Shown here: one piece after another, positions 1-10,934 of the stretch
How the letters are laid out: the number at the start of each line of letters is the position of its first letter
How positions within the stretch are numbered: the first letter of the stretch is position 1
Assembly: GCA_022835595.1 (NCBI GenBank)
Contig: BQUP01000010.1
Span: forward strand, 698,236-762,235
DNA: 64,000 nt
Direction: 5' to 3'
Source: Cystobasidium ongulense
Lineage: Eukaryota; Basidiomycota; Cystobasidiomycetes; Cystobasidiales; Cystobasidiaceae
Translations under genes and position numbers: made by a program
The notes under the pieces: generated by a model
What the model was told of the DNA's origin: nothing
Databases searched by the model: none
Seen by the model: the letters and a program-made list of their open reading frames with translations, nothing else

Positions 1-1375
1 AAAAGGTGTGTCTCCGCTCTCCTACTTTTACTCTTCGTTTCTTCTCCTATTTCTATCTTTATGTCTTCCCACCTTTTCGCCTGGGAAAGAAGCCCATACA
101 CGTTCTCATCTCAGTCGGGCAAAAACCAATTGAGATGTGATTTCCCTTTTTTTCCCTGTCCTTTTTCGTTCTTTTCCTTTTCTTGATGGATGATAAATTG
201 GTACGTTCTAAATAACCCATGCTGACTCTAGGCAAAGAAGGACGAGGTATACCTCAACCTCGTTCTAGAATATGTTCCAGAAACCGTTTATAGAGCTTCT
301 AGACATTACGCCAAGATGAAACAGACTATGCCGATGAGTTATATCAAGCTCTACATGTGAGTATCCCATGATCTGTTGTGGCCGTGTCCTACTCCCTTAG
401 GCTCGTCTATTCTCATGGCTGAATACGATTCTTTTGATATAGGTACCAACTCCTCCGCTCCTTAGCCTACATTCACTGCCTTGGAATCTGTCATCGAGAT
501 ATCAAACCTCAAAATCTCCTCCTCAACCCCCACACTGGTGTCTTGAAGTTGTGTGATTTCGGCTCGGCTAAGATCCTTGTAGCGGGAGAACCAAATGTTT
601 CGTATATCTGTTCAAGATACTACAGAGCCCCTGAATTAATTTTTGGCGCTACTAACTATACTACGAACATTGGTGAGTCTCAGCTCACTTCAGTCTACAT
701 CGTGTAGAATGGCCTAGGGTAGCAAGCTAATGTCCGTTCCTCGTGTGATTTCGTAGATATCTGGTCAACTGGATGTGTAATGGCAGAATTAATGCTAGGA
801 CAACCTCTATTCCCAGGAGAAAGCGGAATAGATCAATTGGTAGAGATTATTAAAGTCTTAGGAACACCAACTCGAGAACAAATCAAGACGATGAATCCGA
901 ATTATATGGAACATAAATTCCCTCAAATTAAACCACATCCTTTCAACAAAGTTTTCAAAGCTAGAACTGCTCCAGACGCTATTTCTTTAATATCAAAGTT
1001 ATTGGAATATACTCCTAGTGCTAGATTGACTGCTATTGAAGCTATGTGCCATCCGGTAGGTCCATATCTCCTTACTCTTCTTTTTCTCGGCATAATTGGT
1101 GTAGAGCTCAACATGGGACCGAACTGATTTTCTTTGTACCCGTGTATTGCGCTCGACAGCTCTTCGATGAACTCAAACAAGCCGACGCAAAGATGCAATC
1201 AGGCAAAGACCTACCTGCTCTATTCGATTTTATGCGCGAAGAATTATCGATCCGACCAGACCTTATTCCTAAATTAGTACCTACTCATGCTGAAGAACCT
1301 CTCAAAGGTCGTGGTATCGATGTGCACAATTTTGAACCTATACCTGCGGAAAAAATGCGTATTTCACTGGATTAA
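1..1375 (+). CDS. GSK3: Glycogen synthase kinase 3 (GSK3/shaggy family), 5' end outside window
   Basis: Ser/Thr protein kinase of the CMGC group; the family acts in glycogen, stress and developmental signalling. Exons read 232-356, 443-672, 757-1055 and 1160-1375 (stop 1373-1375) and join in frame to 289 residues; bases 1-5 look like the tail of the preceding exon before a GTGTGT donor. Visible motifs: catalytic loop [14 protein letters not shown] metal site, activation loop [13 protein letters not shown] with the regulatory Tyr of the family, and the CMGC-type C-lobe ([19 protein letters not shown]). The C-terminus ends soon after the kinase domain ([16 protein letters not shown]), as in other fungal GSK3 proteins. 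The N-lobe with the Gly-rich loop and catalytic Lys lies upstream of the window. The call is firm; which yeast GSK3 paralogue it matches (Mck1, Rim11, Mrk1, Ygk3) is not decided. Confidence 0.95.
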
Positions 1376-2668
1376 GTGAAGACGTAAGGATTTATGTCTG
1401 CTATGAGAAATTGGTTAAGAGAGCTAGTTGTCAATTGAGAGAAATTCGCAGTTCACTCATTTTTGAGTCGCTCGCTATTGATAGTTCGAACATTGGAGGA
1501 CCGAAAGCAAACACATATCCTTTCGATTCGATGATCTCTTATACTATTATCCTCAACACGAACTGCATTGCTATCTCTGCATACCAAAGCAATCAATTTC
1601 ACGTCTTCTAACGGTTGGCACTTCACGTAGGCAAACCAAATACCGCGCACAATGCATCAAAGTCTCTATTCATCGGTCTCAATCTCTCTTCGTTTACTCT
1701 TTACCTTTTTCGAAATACACTATCATCCCCATCCTCTACGCATCTACACTTCGAAAGGACAGCTCATCTTGGTCCAGCTGTGGAACGCATTCTCTCTAGC
1801 ATGATAGCCAGTCTATAAGCATACCTTCTCTAATAACGGGGTATGGGCAAACCCTCTCTCTTCGCGTCATCAACAGCACATCCACTCCCCTGGGCAATCA
1901 ACCAAGCTTCTCCTTTTCCGCGCGATATACGTCCACTATCTTTTCCCTATCTCACTCTATCTGTCCAGACTCAAATTCAATGTAAACATGTGCTTTCCTT
2001 CTTTCTCTACAAATGTACTCTCTCCATGTAGGAACGTGTCGCGCCCTCTCTCAGAGATCGATACTTCAACGGGCTGTTCACTTTAAGGTAACTCAAGAAT
2101 AGTTTTTTGACCTGTTGTAACAGCTGTTTATTGCTGCTCAGATACTCTTTTTGTGTCCTTGCTGTTTGTGTCAAGCACCAACTAATCTCGTTCTTATTGC
2201 TCGGGCTTGCTTGTCAGAAGAAATAATGGCAGAGTGCACTATATCATCTTACTATCAAGCTGGCATGTGTTTAAGTTGTTATTGCTTCCAGAGATAAAGT
2301 TCTGTCTTTGCCAGAAAGCAGGATGCAGTTCGGTCGGTTCGAGCATATGTTTGGAACGGCGCAATGTTGCAGACCAACGGCATATGCGATGAATGGCTGC
2401 CTCATGTATTCGCAGTTACGGTAAGATGGACATTGGCGAGAAAGTAAGAGGTCGCATTATTACCTCGCCCCATCATCTTGCCTTGGACGGGCTTGTAATC
2501 CTAGCAACATCTCGGTCTCATCCCAACCCACAGCAGCTTGTGAGGAACTCGTCTGTCGCTCACTCAACATGTCAACAGCATTATGTCCTCGTGAGTGTTT
2601 GCAGAAGGCATCAGGCTGTTCCTGTTGGGCCAGTAAGGCTGATTGAACGGAGCATCTCGTCATTTCCC
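1376..2668. other. Gap between GSK3 and VMA11
   Basis: This 1.3-kb stretch should hold the GSK3 3' UTR and the VMA11 promoter and 5' leader. The short open frames in it (about 60-125 codons) run into each other and into VMA11 exon 1 in the wrong frame, and none resembles a known protein. I see no RNA gene or repeat. Confidence 0.5.
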
Positions 2669-3613
2669 ATGTCGAACACAGCATACGCGCCTTTCTTTGG
2701 CTTCGCGGGTGTAGCATCGTCAGTGAGTGCAGAAATACTATCGAACAGCTGTTACCTGTATGGATGCTGATAACCTGTTCTGCTGCCGTAGATGATCTTT
2801 AGCAGTGCGTTATCCATGTCCTAGGCTGCCCATCGTCAAAGCGATCAAGCTCGCTTGGGCGAATAGCAACAGCAAGTGACTTGGAAGACAGCTGACGTCG
2901 TTCTGCATCATGCTTCATTAGCAATGGGTGCTGCATACGGTACTGCGAAATCCGGCATTGGTATCACAGGCATGGGAACACAGCGTCCCGAGTTGATCAT
3001 GAAGGTACGTCTTTAGATGGACCAGCTTGCAGTTCGAGAGATGTGTATTACATACTGATAGGATCTATCATCCTTTTGACAGGCATTAATTCCTGTCGTG
3101 TGCGTAAACTGGCGTGGCTAATGCATCGTATCAGATTACTGACGTTTCCACCGCTTCATATAGCATGGCGGGTATTATTGCGGTCTACGGCTTGGTAGTC
3201 AGTGTCCTTATCGTAGGAAAGCGTGAGTGGCCTCCATCTGCGGCAAGCCATCAGCCCACTGAGGTCTTTCCCCCGCCGCGCAGTCAACCCCTCCGAGCCA
3301 TATGCATTACACAGGTGAGAAGGCAATTTACTGTCGCATGCCAAATCGCAAGGCTCAGTAGCTGACCTGAGACATCTTCGAATCAAACAGCGGCTTCATC
3401 CATCTAGCAGCAGGACTATCATGCGGTTTGACAGGACTCGCAGCAGGTCACGCCATTGGAGTCATAGGCGACGCATGCGCAAGAGCCTATTTACAACAAT
3501 CACGCGTTTTCGTAGCTATGGTCCTGATGCTGATTTTTGGTGAAGTCATCGGGTTATATGGCCTCATTGTAGCTCTTATCCTCAATACGAAAGCAACAAA
3601 CAATGTCTGCTAG
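2669..3613 (+). CDS. VMA11: V-type proton ATPase proteolipid subunit c' (Vma11-like)
   Basis: Membrane rotor subunit of the vacuolar H+-ATPase. Seven exons: 2669-2722, 2792-2804, 2922-3004, 3083-3099, 3164-3222, 3284-3314, 3391-3613; the sum is 480 nt, giving 159 aa, the normal length. Three exons are only 13, 17 and 31 nt. The product has the four-helix proteolipid fold, with [17 protein letters not shown] in helix 1-2 and [19 protein letters not shown] in helix 4, carrying the essential Glu. It is called c' rather than c because of [15 protein letters not shown] and the loop [15 protein letters not shown], which match Vma11 (GIAGIGTFKPELIMK and GNLSPTEDYTLFNGF) better than Vma3. The C-terminal NTKATNNVC is more Vma3-like, so the paralogue call is good but not certain. 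It is transcribed away from GSK3 and converges on RAE1. Confidence 0.9.
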
Positions 3614-3813
3614 TATCTCCCGCTTTAGCGTTGTCCGAACATATGTAATACAAAGAGTGCCCGCATCATACGCCTTGCAACTTAAATCACGTCGACCTGG
3701 GCAACTTGGTTTGACTGGCTCAATAGATGATCATTACAACACTGAAAATTCTGATAAACTGCCAAACAGTATTGGTACATACAGCCAAGTTTGGCTCGAA
3801 CCCGATGGAATCT

Positions 3814-5332
3814 TTATGGCTTTGGCCGAGGCTTCACCTCTTCCTCCTGCAAAATGGAAAGAGATCAGGAGGTGCACTATAGTCGCTGCCGGGCGCGAAA
3901 AAGGTGCATACCTTTATCGAGTGCAGCATAATCCTGTTCGGTTGATTTGGCGTGGCTCCTTTGAAGCCATGCGACCAATCGTATCCAACAGCGTATGCTA
4001 AAATGTTTCCACCATTGATCTTGTTGAAGGCCGCAGCAACAACAGGAAGCGGCGTTGTTGAGCCGGCTGGCTTAAGTTCGTGATCTGTATACTTGCGTCA
4101 GATAACAGGCAAGACCTCCCATCAAGTACGCGAGCTTACTCTTCAGTAAGCGCTTATTGACAATGTCCCAAATGCTGAAGATACTGTCGGCGCCTAATTG
4201 ACGCGCGAGCGCGATATTAGCAAAGTACCAAGCCATTCTATCAGTCATTCGTGTCGATACTTACCTCCTGTCAAGCAGCTTCCGTGTACTGGGTGCATCG
4301 CCATAGTATTCACTGCGAATATTTGAGATTCTTTTGTATTTGTGTCACTGGCTAAAGGTCCCGTTACTCGGTGACATCTGAAACTATAGTTGCCTCTGTG
4401 AAAGGAGCGATGTGGTGTTAGCAGTTCTAAAAATGTGGACCACGGGAGATAGATAGATAAATACTAACGGTGTCGTGCTTGGGACCGTCCATCTGTCGTG
4501 TCAGATACAGGTTAATATGTCTTCTTACATAAAACACACCTAGAAGGAATTACTCACTGCACCGCTACACGTCCCTCGACACCTCCCACTGTATATCCTG
4601 ATGCAGTCGGCGTAACTGCCACGCAACGTGTCTGGAACTTGAGAGGCGAGTCGATAGGCTGACCCGATAGCATGGTCGGCTTGTTCAGGTCGACTAGGCA
4701 CAATTTGTAGCCTCCTGAAGCTATAACGAGCAGGTTTTGGGCGAGGTCCATAGCGAAGACTTTGTCTGGGAGGTCTATCGAGCCAATTGGTGTAGGTGTC
4801 CGCAGATCCCAGAACTGCAGCGAAATACGCATGGAGTCGCGATCATCATGCAACCTGTCAGCGGCTGCAGTATATCCACGATTGATAAAGAGCCGGATGG
4901 CCTTCTCACCTTGATAGTCTTGTCCCAACTACCTGTGACTAGCAATCCACCGTGCATCTCTGTCCACCTCACGCTCTTGATGGGCGCTTGATGCTGAGCT
5001 ACCTGAGTGCTTTGCCCAGTTTGAACGTCGAACATCCTTCCAGCATTATCAGCTCCTCCACTGAGTATTTTCGTTCCATCGCTGCTCCAGCATACATCCA
5101 ACGCTGGTCCTTCGTGGCTGTATGAAGCTCTTCCTTGAATAGGGTTGCCTACTTCGTACACTCTGACCGAATTGTCCCACGACGAAACGGCTAGAAAGTC
5201 CGCTGTTGGCGACCATGATAGCGCGGATACAGTATCTGATGGTCCATCTGGTATTTGAACATCGTTTGTGACCTCGCAGGCATTCGGAGAGGGCTTCGCT
5301 GCTGGCTTGACGCCGCTGAACTTGAATGCCAT
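3814..5332 (-). CDS. RAE1: mRNA export factor RAE1/GLE2, WD40 beta-propeller
   Basis: WD-repeat protein of the nuclear pore that binds Nup98-type GLEBS motifs and takes part in mRNA export and mitosis. Exons on the minus strand, 5' to 3': 4910-5332, 4558-4814, 4469-4492 (24 nt), 4265-4395, 4140-4193, 3912-4084, 3814-3846; 1095 nt, 364 aa, the usual Rae1 length. Blades visible: ALSWSPTADFLAVSSWDNSVRVYEV, VCWSSDGTKILSGGADNAGRMFD and VRWTEMHGGLLVTGSWDKTIKFWDLR, shown here in parts. Then come the Rae1-specific GGVEGRVAVQW, NYSFRCHR and FAVNTMAMHPVHG stretches and a basic tail ending EEEVKPRPKP. The start at 5332 (MAFKFSG) is the first ATG before the first blade. The gene is divergent from HMG-CoA lyase with 221 bp between the starts. 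Confidence 0.95.
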
Positions 5333-5553
5333 ATTGACGGCGAGCCCTGGTGGACTGTCGTGATTGCGCCCAGCAAGCGTTTGCAGGTGATGGCTTCTGC
5401 CTCTACTAAGCCTCCAAGTCTGGAGATGACTGAGGTTGCTGGAAACGTGTTATTGTCGTGATTTAGTAATTGCCAGAAGAGCAAGAGTTAGACGAGCTTC
5501 CTCGATGTTGCTGCTTTCCAGCTTGACCTTTGGTCAATCCACTGCAACATGCC

Positions 5554-6822
5554 ATGAAGAGAGCTTCAACAGTGTTCAACCGAGGACTACAGAGTACGAC
5601 CAGGAACAACAGCTATGAACTCCGTCCGCGCGTCAAACTTGTCGAAGTCTCTCCTCGAGATGGACTGCAGAATGAATCGACAATACTGGATGCCGCCACG
5701 AAAGCGGGCCTGATAGTGAATCTCGCAAAAGCTGGACTATCTTTCATTGAAGCAGGCAGTTTCGTGTCTCCTAAGATCAAACAAATGGCAGATACACGTG
5801 AAGTATTACTGAATGACAAGCTTCGACCGATACTAAACGATGAACGATTCACTTTATCAACTCTGATTCCAAACATGAGAGGACTTCAAGATTATTCGGA
5901 CACTATACGAGAACTGCGCAAGACTGGTATCGATACATCGCGTATGGAAATCGCAATCTTTGTTTCTGCAACTGAAGCTTTCTCGAAAGCCAATCTTAAT
6001 GCAAGTAGAGTTGAAGCTCTGAACCGACTGGCTCAAGTGGCGGAGATAGCAATTAAAAATGGCATCAAAGTCAGAGGCTACGTTTCTTGTGTTGTTAAAG
6101 TGTGATAATCCTACTATACTATCCAACTGCAGTGCTGTACTGATCACTAGCACTGTGCGTAGTGCCCATACGAAGGTATAGTGGAGCCCCGTGAAGTAGC
6201 CTCCGTAAGCGAACCCTTCATATCTGACATCTACCAACGGCTTGAGTTAATTCGCTTACTTTCGCTAAAATTCTCTAATGCCATACTCAGGCAAGTTCAG
6301 CGCTCTCGGAAATGGGATGTTATGAGATATCTCTGGGCGATACCATTGGGGCGGGTGATCCTGTTTCTCTCGAAGAAATGCTCAGTTCCGTTGTGAACAG
6401 GCTGCCCTTATCAAAATTAGCGATGTAGGGCATTCCAATCTAAGGCTGTGGAAAGGTCTGGATATCGAGGAAATACTGAAACATGTCTCCTTCATAGGCA
6501 TTGCCACGACACCAATGGACGAGCATGCGAGAACGTGCTACATCTTGTGAAGCTCGGCATCAGAACAGTCGATTCCTCTTTGGCAGGGTTAGGAGGTTGT
6601 CCATTCGCACCAGGCGCAAAAGGAAACGTAGCCACCGAGGATATAATCCAGGTTTTAGAAGAGAACTTTTTCGATACTGGTCTTGTACAAGCTCCAGCGG
6701 GAGTGAAGCACAAAGAAGCTTTATGGAAGAAACTGGAGGAACTTTCAGCTTTGAGCGATAGTATATTGAGCGAGCTGGGAAGGAAGAATGACACTCGTGT
6801 AGCAAAACATTTGTCTCGCTAG
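5554..6822 (+). CDS. HMGCL: Hydroxymethylglutaryl-CoA lyase, mitochondrial
   Basis: Cleaves HMG-CoA to acetoacetate and acetyl-CoA, the last step of leucine breakdown. Four exons: 5554-6099, 6163-6204 (42 nt), 6291-6424, 6498-6822; 1047 nt, 348 aa. DRE-TIM metallolyase features: SPRDGLQNE (about 33-41, with catalytic Arg and metal Asp), [18 protein letters not shown], metal-binding HCHDTNG (about 242-248) and the signature [14 protein letters not shown] with the catalytic Cys. The N-terminus ([19 protein letters not shown]) is basic, Ser/Thr-rich and free of acidic residues, as expected of a mitochondrial presequence. At the first junction the conserved SCV-x-G-CPYEG reads SCVVKCPYEG, with Lys for Gly if the GTGTGA donor at 6100 is used. 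Fungi use this enzyme for leucine catabolism, so its presence beside LEU4 in the window is coincidental as far as I can tell. Confidence 0.95.
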
Positions 6823-7397
6823 TCCGCGAACTTGCACAGCTGTGGCACGACAGTAGCGTCGGTGTTCTAAATCTGCAAAGAACACCTGGAGCAGCGAGCA
6901 AAGAATCTCTACTCTTCCTTCTTCGGCACGGAACACTGATCTTTCTATTGAATTGCATGCACCAAAACGGGGTTTGGATGAACGGGAAATAGCTGAAGAA
7001 GAAGGGAGATTAAGCTTACAAAAGTTGATGAGATACTACAGTTGACTACAGCATTACAAAGCTCTTATTCCTTCAGAGTTTTTATCTTGAACCATCGAAG
7101 GAATACACGTACCCACTACTCTAAGAGAAATTGAAGAAAAGCTGTTTCCTCACCATTCCCTACATCGCTGACATTTTGTCGTTTTTCAATCGTAGCTTTC
7201 GTGAAGAGGGAGGGGACTTGAAATTTCCAAAGAATGGAAACACCAATGAAAGGTATCTTGTGTGAAAGGGAGATTCAGGAATTTTCTTTTGCTCTGTATG
7301 CAAATTAAGTTGGAAGGTCTACATGCATGTGCATAGAGGGATAGAGATGAAGATAGGAGGTAGAGGAAAGAGTCTTAAGTTGTGGTAGATGACCATC
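6823..7397. other. Convergent 3' gap between HMG-CoA lyase and the SGNH-like gene
   Basis: About 575 bp between two convergent stop codons. It holds both 3' UTRs. I see no open frame, repeat or RNA gene worth reporting. Confidence 0.5.
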
Positions 7398-10370
7398 TTA
7401 AGTACTAAAGACACCGTAAATCTTGAATCTTCCTTTATCTATACCCGGTTGACCTTGAAGTTCGCAAACTACATAATGAGGTCCTTTTGAGACGCCTCTA
7501 TCGATATGTGTGACTGTAGGTTGACCATAATCTCTTTCCCACCATCCTCTTAATTCAACAGCACCACCAGTATTATCATCTACCCAACATAAAATAGTAC
7601 CCCAACCTTCACTTTGTCTTCCTTTGAGATAATAAACAGCAATATCACCTGCTCCTACTCTGACTGGAATTTTGAGTAAAGAACCAGGTGTCTCGGTGTA
7701 CCAATAATGTCTTTCATCTTCATCATCTGGTCTAGGAGAGACAGGTTGCCAACCTGAACCAGCGAAAACAGATTGAGGTAAAGGGTTAATTAAATCGTTT
7801 GCTGAAGCGCAGTTTGGTTTGATTTCCCTGAAATGAGCCAAGGAAGAAGGGCGATCATTGATTCTGAACGGAGGAATGTGCGAATATGAAGCTCTTCCAG
7901 ATCTTATACCAACAGCATTATTTGCTGATTCTCCGCTTGTGTCCTTGTTGTTCGTATTGCCGTCTAATTTATCTAGACCAGGCTCTGAACCATGTCTCAA
8001 TCCAATACCACCAAGTAAACCTTTTCCACCTCCACCATTACCACTTCCACCACCACCAGCAATACTTTCATCGCCCAAGATACCACCAGGTAAACCACCA
8101 CCAACATTAGGCATCGGAATACCAGCTAAGTCAGCTTCTAAAGCAGCTGCGTCCCAAACTTGACAAATTTCACTTTCTAAATAAGCTATAACTGTATCTG
8201 CTAATAGTTCATGTCCTTTACCATTTGCAAGTATAGGATCCAAGAAATAAGATTGTCGTACTTTTTGTGGGTTCAACATGTACTCTTCATATAAGAAACC
8301 TTTAACGCTTAGATGGACTACATCGTAGAATTGCGCAACTGAAGAATGCCATACTTCAGCTCCGGCGAAACCATGCTCTCCTTGCATTTGTGGTGCGAAA
8401 TGTCCAAGCATGACGACGGCCGGTTGATCAGGTCGTAGGAGAAGTGAGCGAATGAGGAGATCGGTGGTAGCGAGAGTGTTTTGATCGCTACAAAATACGA
8501 GTCAGCTTGGCCCCTTCTGCGAAAGTAGCCTACCAGGAAATCAACAACACTCACTGAGGATCTTCAGTATCGAATTCAACAATGATGAGATCAACTCTGT
8601 CTGGGAGATGCATTTCCGAGCAGAAGCCAAAGTACGAGGTACCAGTTCTTCGGACTGTTTAAAACCGGATCGAGTAGAAACAAAGGAAAGACCGAATGCA
8701 AAGAGATTAGTACCGCTCAAATGACAGTTCGCCGAGCGTGGTTTCCCACGAATGAAAGACCTGCGTAAAACTGGAAAGGGTGTGAGACTTACGAGCACCA
8801 TTGGTCAATTCATTTGCAGGATGTGGGAATACATCATTCAACCAAGCGAATACTCGATGAGGATAGCAATTAGGACCGATTGGGTTGCCCAAGGGATGTG
8901 CTGTAGTTGCATCTAGACCGTGGCACGAAGAGACAGAGCCACCGAGGACTCCGATGGCTGTGATAATCACGAGTAATGATTGAAAAATCACGAGCAATGA
9001 TGGGACAGGAACAGCGGTTGGGAAGAGGGAAAGAGGGAATAGGGAGAAAACCAAGTTGTATTAGTATGTGTCTTCGCTTTGATACCTTTGGGCTAGCTAA
9101 CGCCTGGTGAAATTGGAGAGGGGAGGAAGGATTCAAGGCCTTATTGGGAGCCCTCCAACGAAAGTCCCGAGCGCACAGATCTATGAGACCTTATCACGTT
9201 GAGCACTCGGAGACCCCTGCCCTTCAAGGTCGGGGCTTGACAAGCCAAACCGTCCTGTCCTGGAGTCCTGATGCGCTCATCCTCCTATCTGAAGCCCTGA
9301 CATCTCTAAAAGACTAAAAGCCCAAACGGGCTAAAAGCCAAAAAGCAAAAGGCCCGGCTTTTGAGAAACTCACTAATAGGTAAACCAGCCATAGCTCTTC
9401 TCAAAACTTTTCTGATTCTTTCCGAACTTCCGACATGAGATCTAGTTTTGAGGATTGCTTCGGGACCATAGACATTTCCTAATTCATCACCTTCACCAAA
9501 TGTAGGACAGAATGTAAAGGGTGCTGGTTCTGAAAAATTCGCAGGTCCTAATCCTCCTCCTCCGTGTAGGGCTGCGTTTCAATTTAGGTTTTGTTAAGAA
9601 TCGGTTTAGTTTAGGTTTTGAGTCGGTTGTTTGGGTTTTCAGGTTGTCATGTGTAGAGGTTTTGTGAATAGATTTGTAGACAAGTCGTTGTATGTACCGT
9701 ATCGAGTGAGATGTATTCGGATTGAGAGTGTTCGAGTTCAGATCCACGTTCGCGTTCGAGGTGTCGCCCGCAGCAGCCGGTAGAATTACGATTCGTGTTC
9801 GCAGGACAAGTAAATGGAACAAAAGTGACCAGGAGAGACCAGAACAAGCAGAGTGCGCGTGTGGGGAAGCACAGAGTGGTATGGGTGGTAAGGTGACAGG
9901 AAGATGGTAAGCCAATCGTCAGAATCGGGTCGAGAAGCTAGGAAAACAAGGCGGGAAGAAGTGCGAGTGAAGCGAGACTAACCACTTGCAGCACTCTTTT
10001 GCCTCTGTCTAGCTGCGTTTACTCTATCTGTCCTTCTGCTAGCAGCAGATCTAGGGCCGAAACCAGGGAGGTGATTTCTCCCATTATGGCCATTCGCGTC
10101 GTTTCCACTTGACGGGCTTAGGAGATGTATGATGAAGAGTACAGCCAGTATAGGGCCGAGTATGAAGAGGACGCGTTTTCTCGATGCTGCCGTCTTGCTG
10201 TATTCTGCCGAGGCCGAGTTCAACGGAGCATATTCACCCTTGGAAGACGACAGAGGCCCCCGACGAGACTGGGACAAGGGCGGGGGAGAGGACGAGCGGG
10301 AGGGCGATTCGTGGGACGTGACTATGCGACGCTGGAGGGACATTGTTGGCGAGGTTGTCGAGAGTGTCAA
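7398..10370 (-). CDS. SGNH/GDSL-hydrolase-like type II membrane protein (polysaccharide-associated type)
   Basis: Five exons, 5' to 3': 9983-10370, 9374-9571, 8793-8948, 8555-8654, 7398-8487; 1932 nt, 643 aa from the ATG at 10370 (a second ATG at 10343 is also possible). Residues about 1-65 are a Ser/Pro-rich cytosolic tail, followed by one membrane helix (VLFILGPILAVLFIIHLL), so the protein is a type II membrane protein. Next come a block-I-like LGGSVSSCHG (SGNH nucleophile Ser), a Cys/His-rich stretch CYPHRVFAWLNDVFPHP, VDLIIVEFDTEDP, and a late DxxH-like ANGKGHELLAD. After this lies a Gly-rich linker and a second beta-rich domain to the C-terminus. Similar basidiomycete proteins are often labelled capsule-associated; the substrate is unknown and an acetyl-ester role on a surface polysaccharide is inference. 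Divergent from the CMT1-like gene. Introns 1 and 2 are unusually long (411 and 425 nt). Confidence 0.75.
9319..9332. repeat. Short perfect hairpin inside an intron
   Basis: AGCCC-AAAC-GGGCT forms a 5-bp perfect stem in the 425-nt second intron of the SGNH-like gene. It lies in an A-rich tract where AAAGCC/AAAGGCCC words repeat. No function is claimed; it may be chance or a small folded element in the intron. Confidence 0.3.
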
Positions 10371-10934
10371 GCCGAGTGTCGCGCGTGCCCGCTAGCTTGC
10401 AGGTTGATAGCTCGCCAGTAGGGACCGCAGCCAGCCAGCGAGGGAGACCAGAGGGAAGGACGAGCGAGCGAGTGGGTGAGCGTGTGCTCGCAGTGTGTTG
10501 ATGGTGTGTGTACTCTGGATGGGCGGGCGTGTATCCAGCGGCGAGTCGAGCTCTGCCAACCTGCGAGCTGTCCAATAATGCTGCAAGAGAGAGAAAGAAA
10601 GAGAGCAAAGAAATCGATTGAGTGCGACGCGTGGTGAGAAGGGTAACAAGATTGATAGACTGCGAGGAGCAAGAGTAATGGCCATTAGTAGACGGTGTGT
10701 AGTGTGTATAGCAGCGTACTAGCCATGCTTCTTGCTTGTGGTGCAAGTCAACGCATCCACTCACTCATTCGTGCTGTCCCGCCTAGATAGAGAGCTCCAT
10801 CGCTTCTTCTTCTTCTACTTGTACTCTCACCACACACGCGTGCAATCCTCGTCAATTGACACACCCCAAGCATGCATGCATAGATAGCCCATCGTCACCA
10901 CCACCTGCTCCATCGCCGTTCCTCAGTCATTACA
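10371..10934. promoter_or_regulatory. Shared divergent promoter region, SGNH-like gene and CMT1-like gene
   Basis: A 564-bp interval between two outward-facing start codons. It must hold both 5' UTRs and both promoters. Next to the CMT1 side it contains pyrimidine-rich stretches (TCTTCTTCTTC, about 10805-10815) and a CA-rich run. The open frames across it on both strands are low-complexity shadows. No specific factor site is recognised. Confidence 0.45.

Noticed and set aside
2393-2770. 125-codon plus-strand frame (and an 85-codon minus frame) before VMA11
   Set aside because: It runs through VMA11 exon 1 in the wrong frame and has no recognisable domain.
10234-10764. 176-codon minus-strand frame, Ser/Leu-rich
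   Set aside because: It overlaps exon 1 of the SGNH-like gene in another frame and its promoter, and has no domain.
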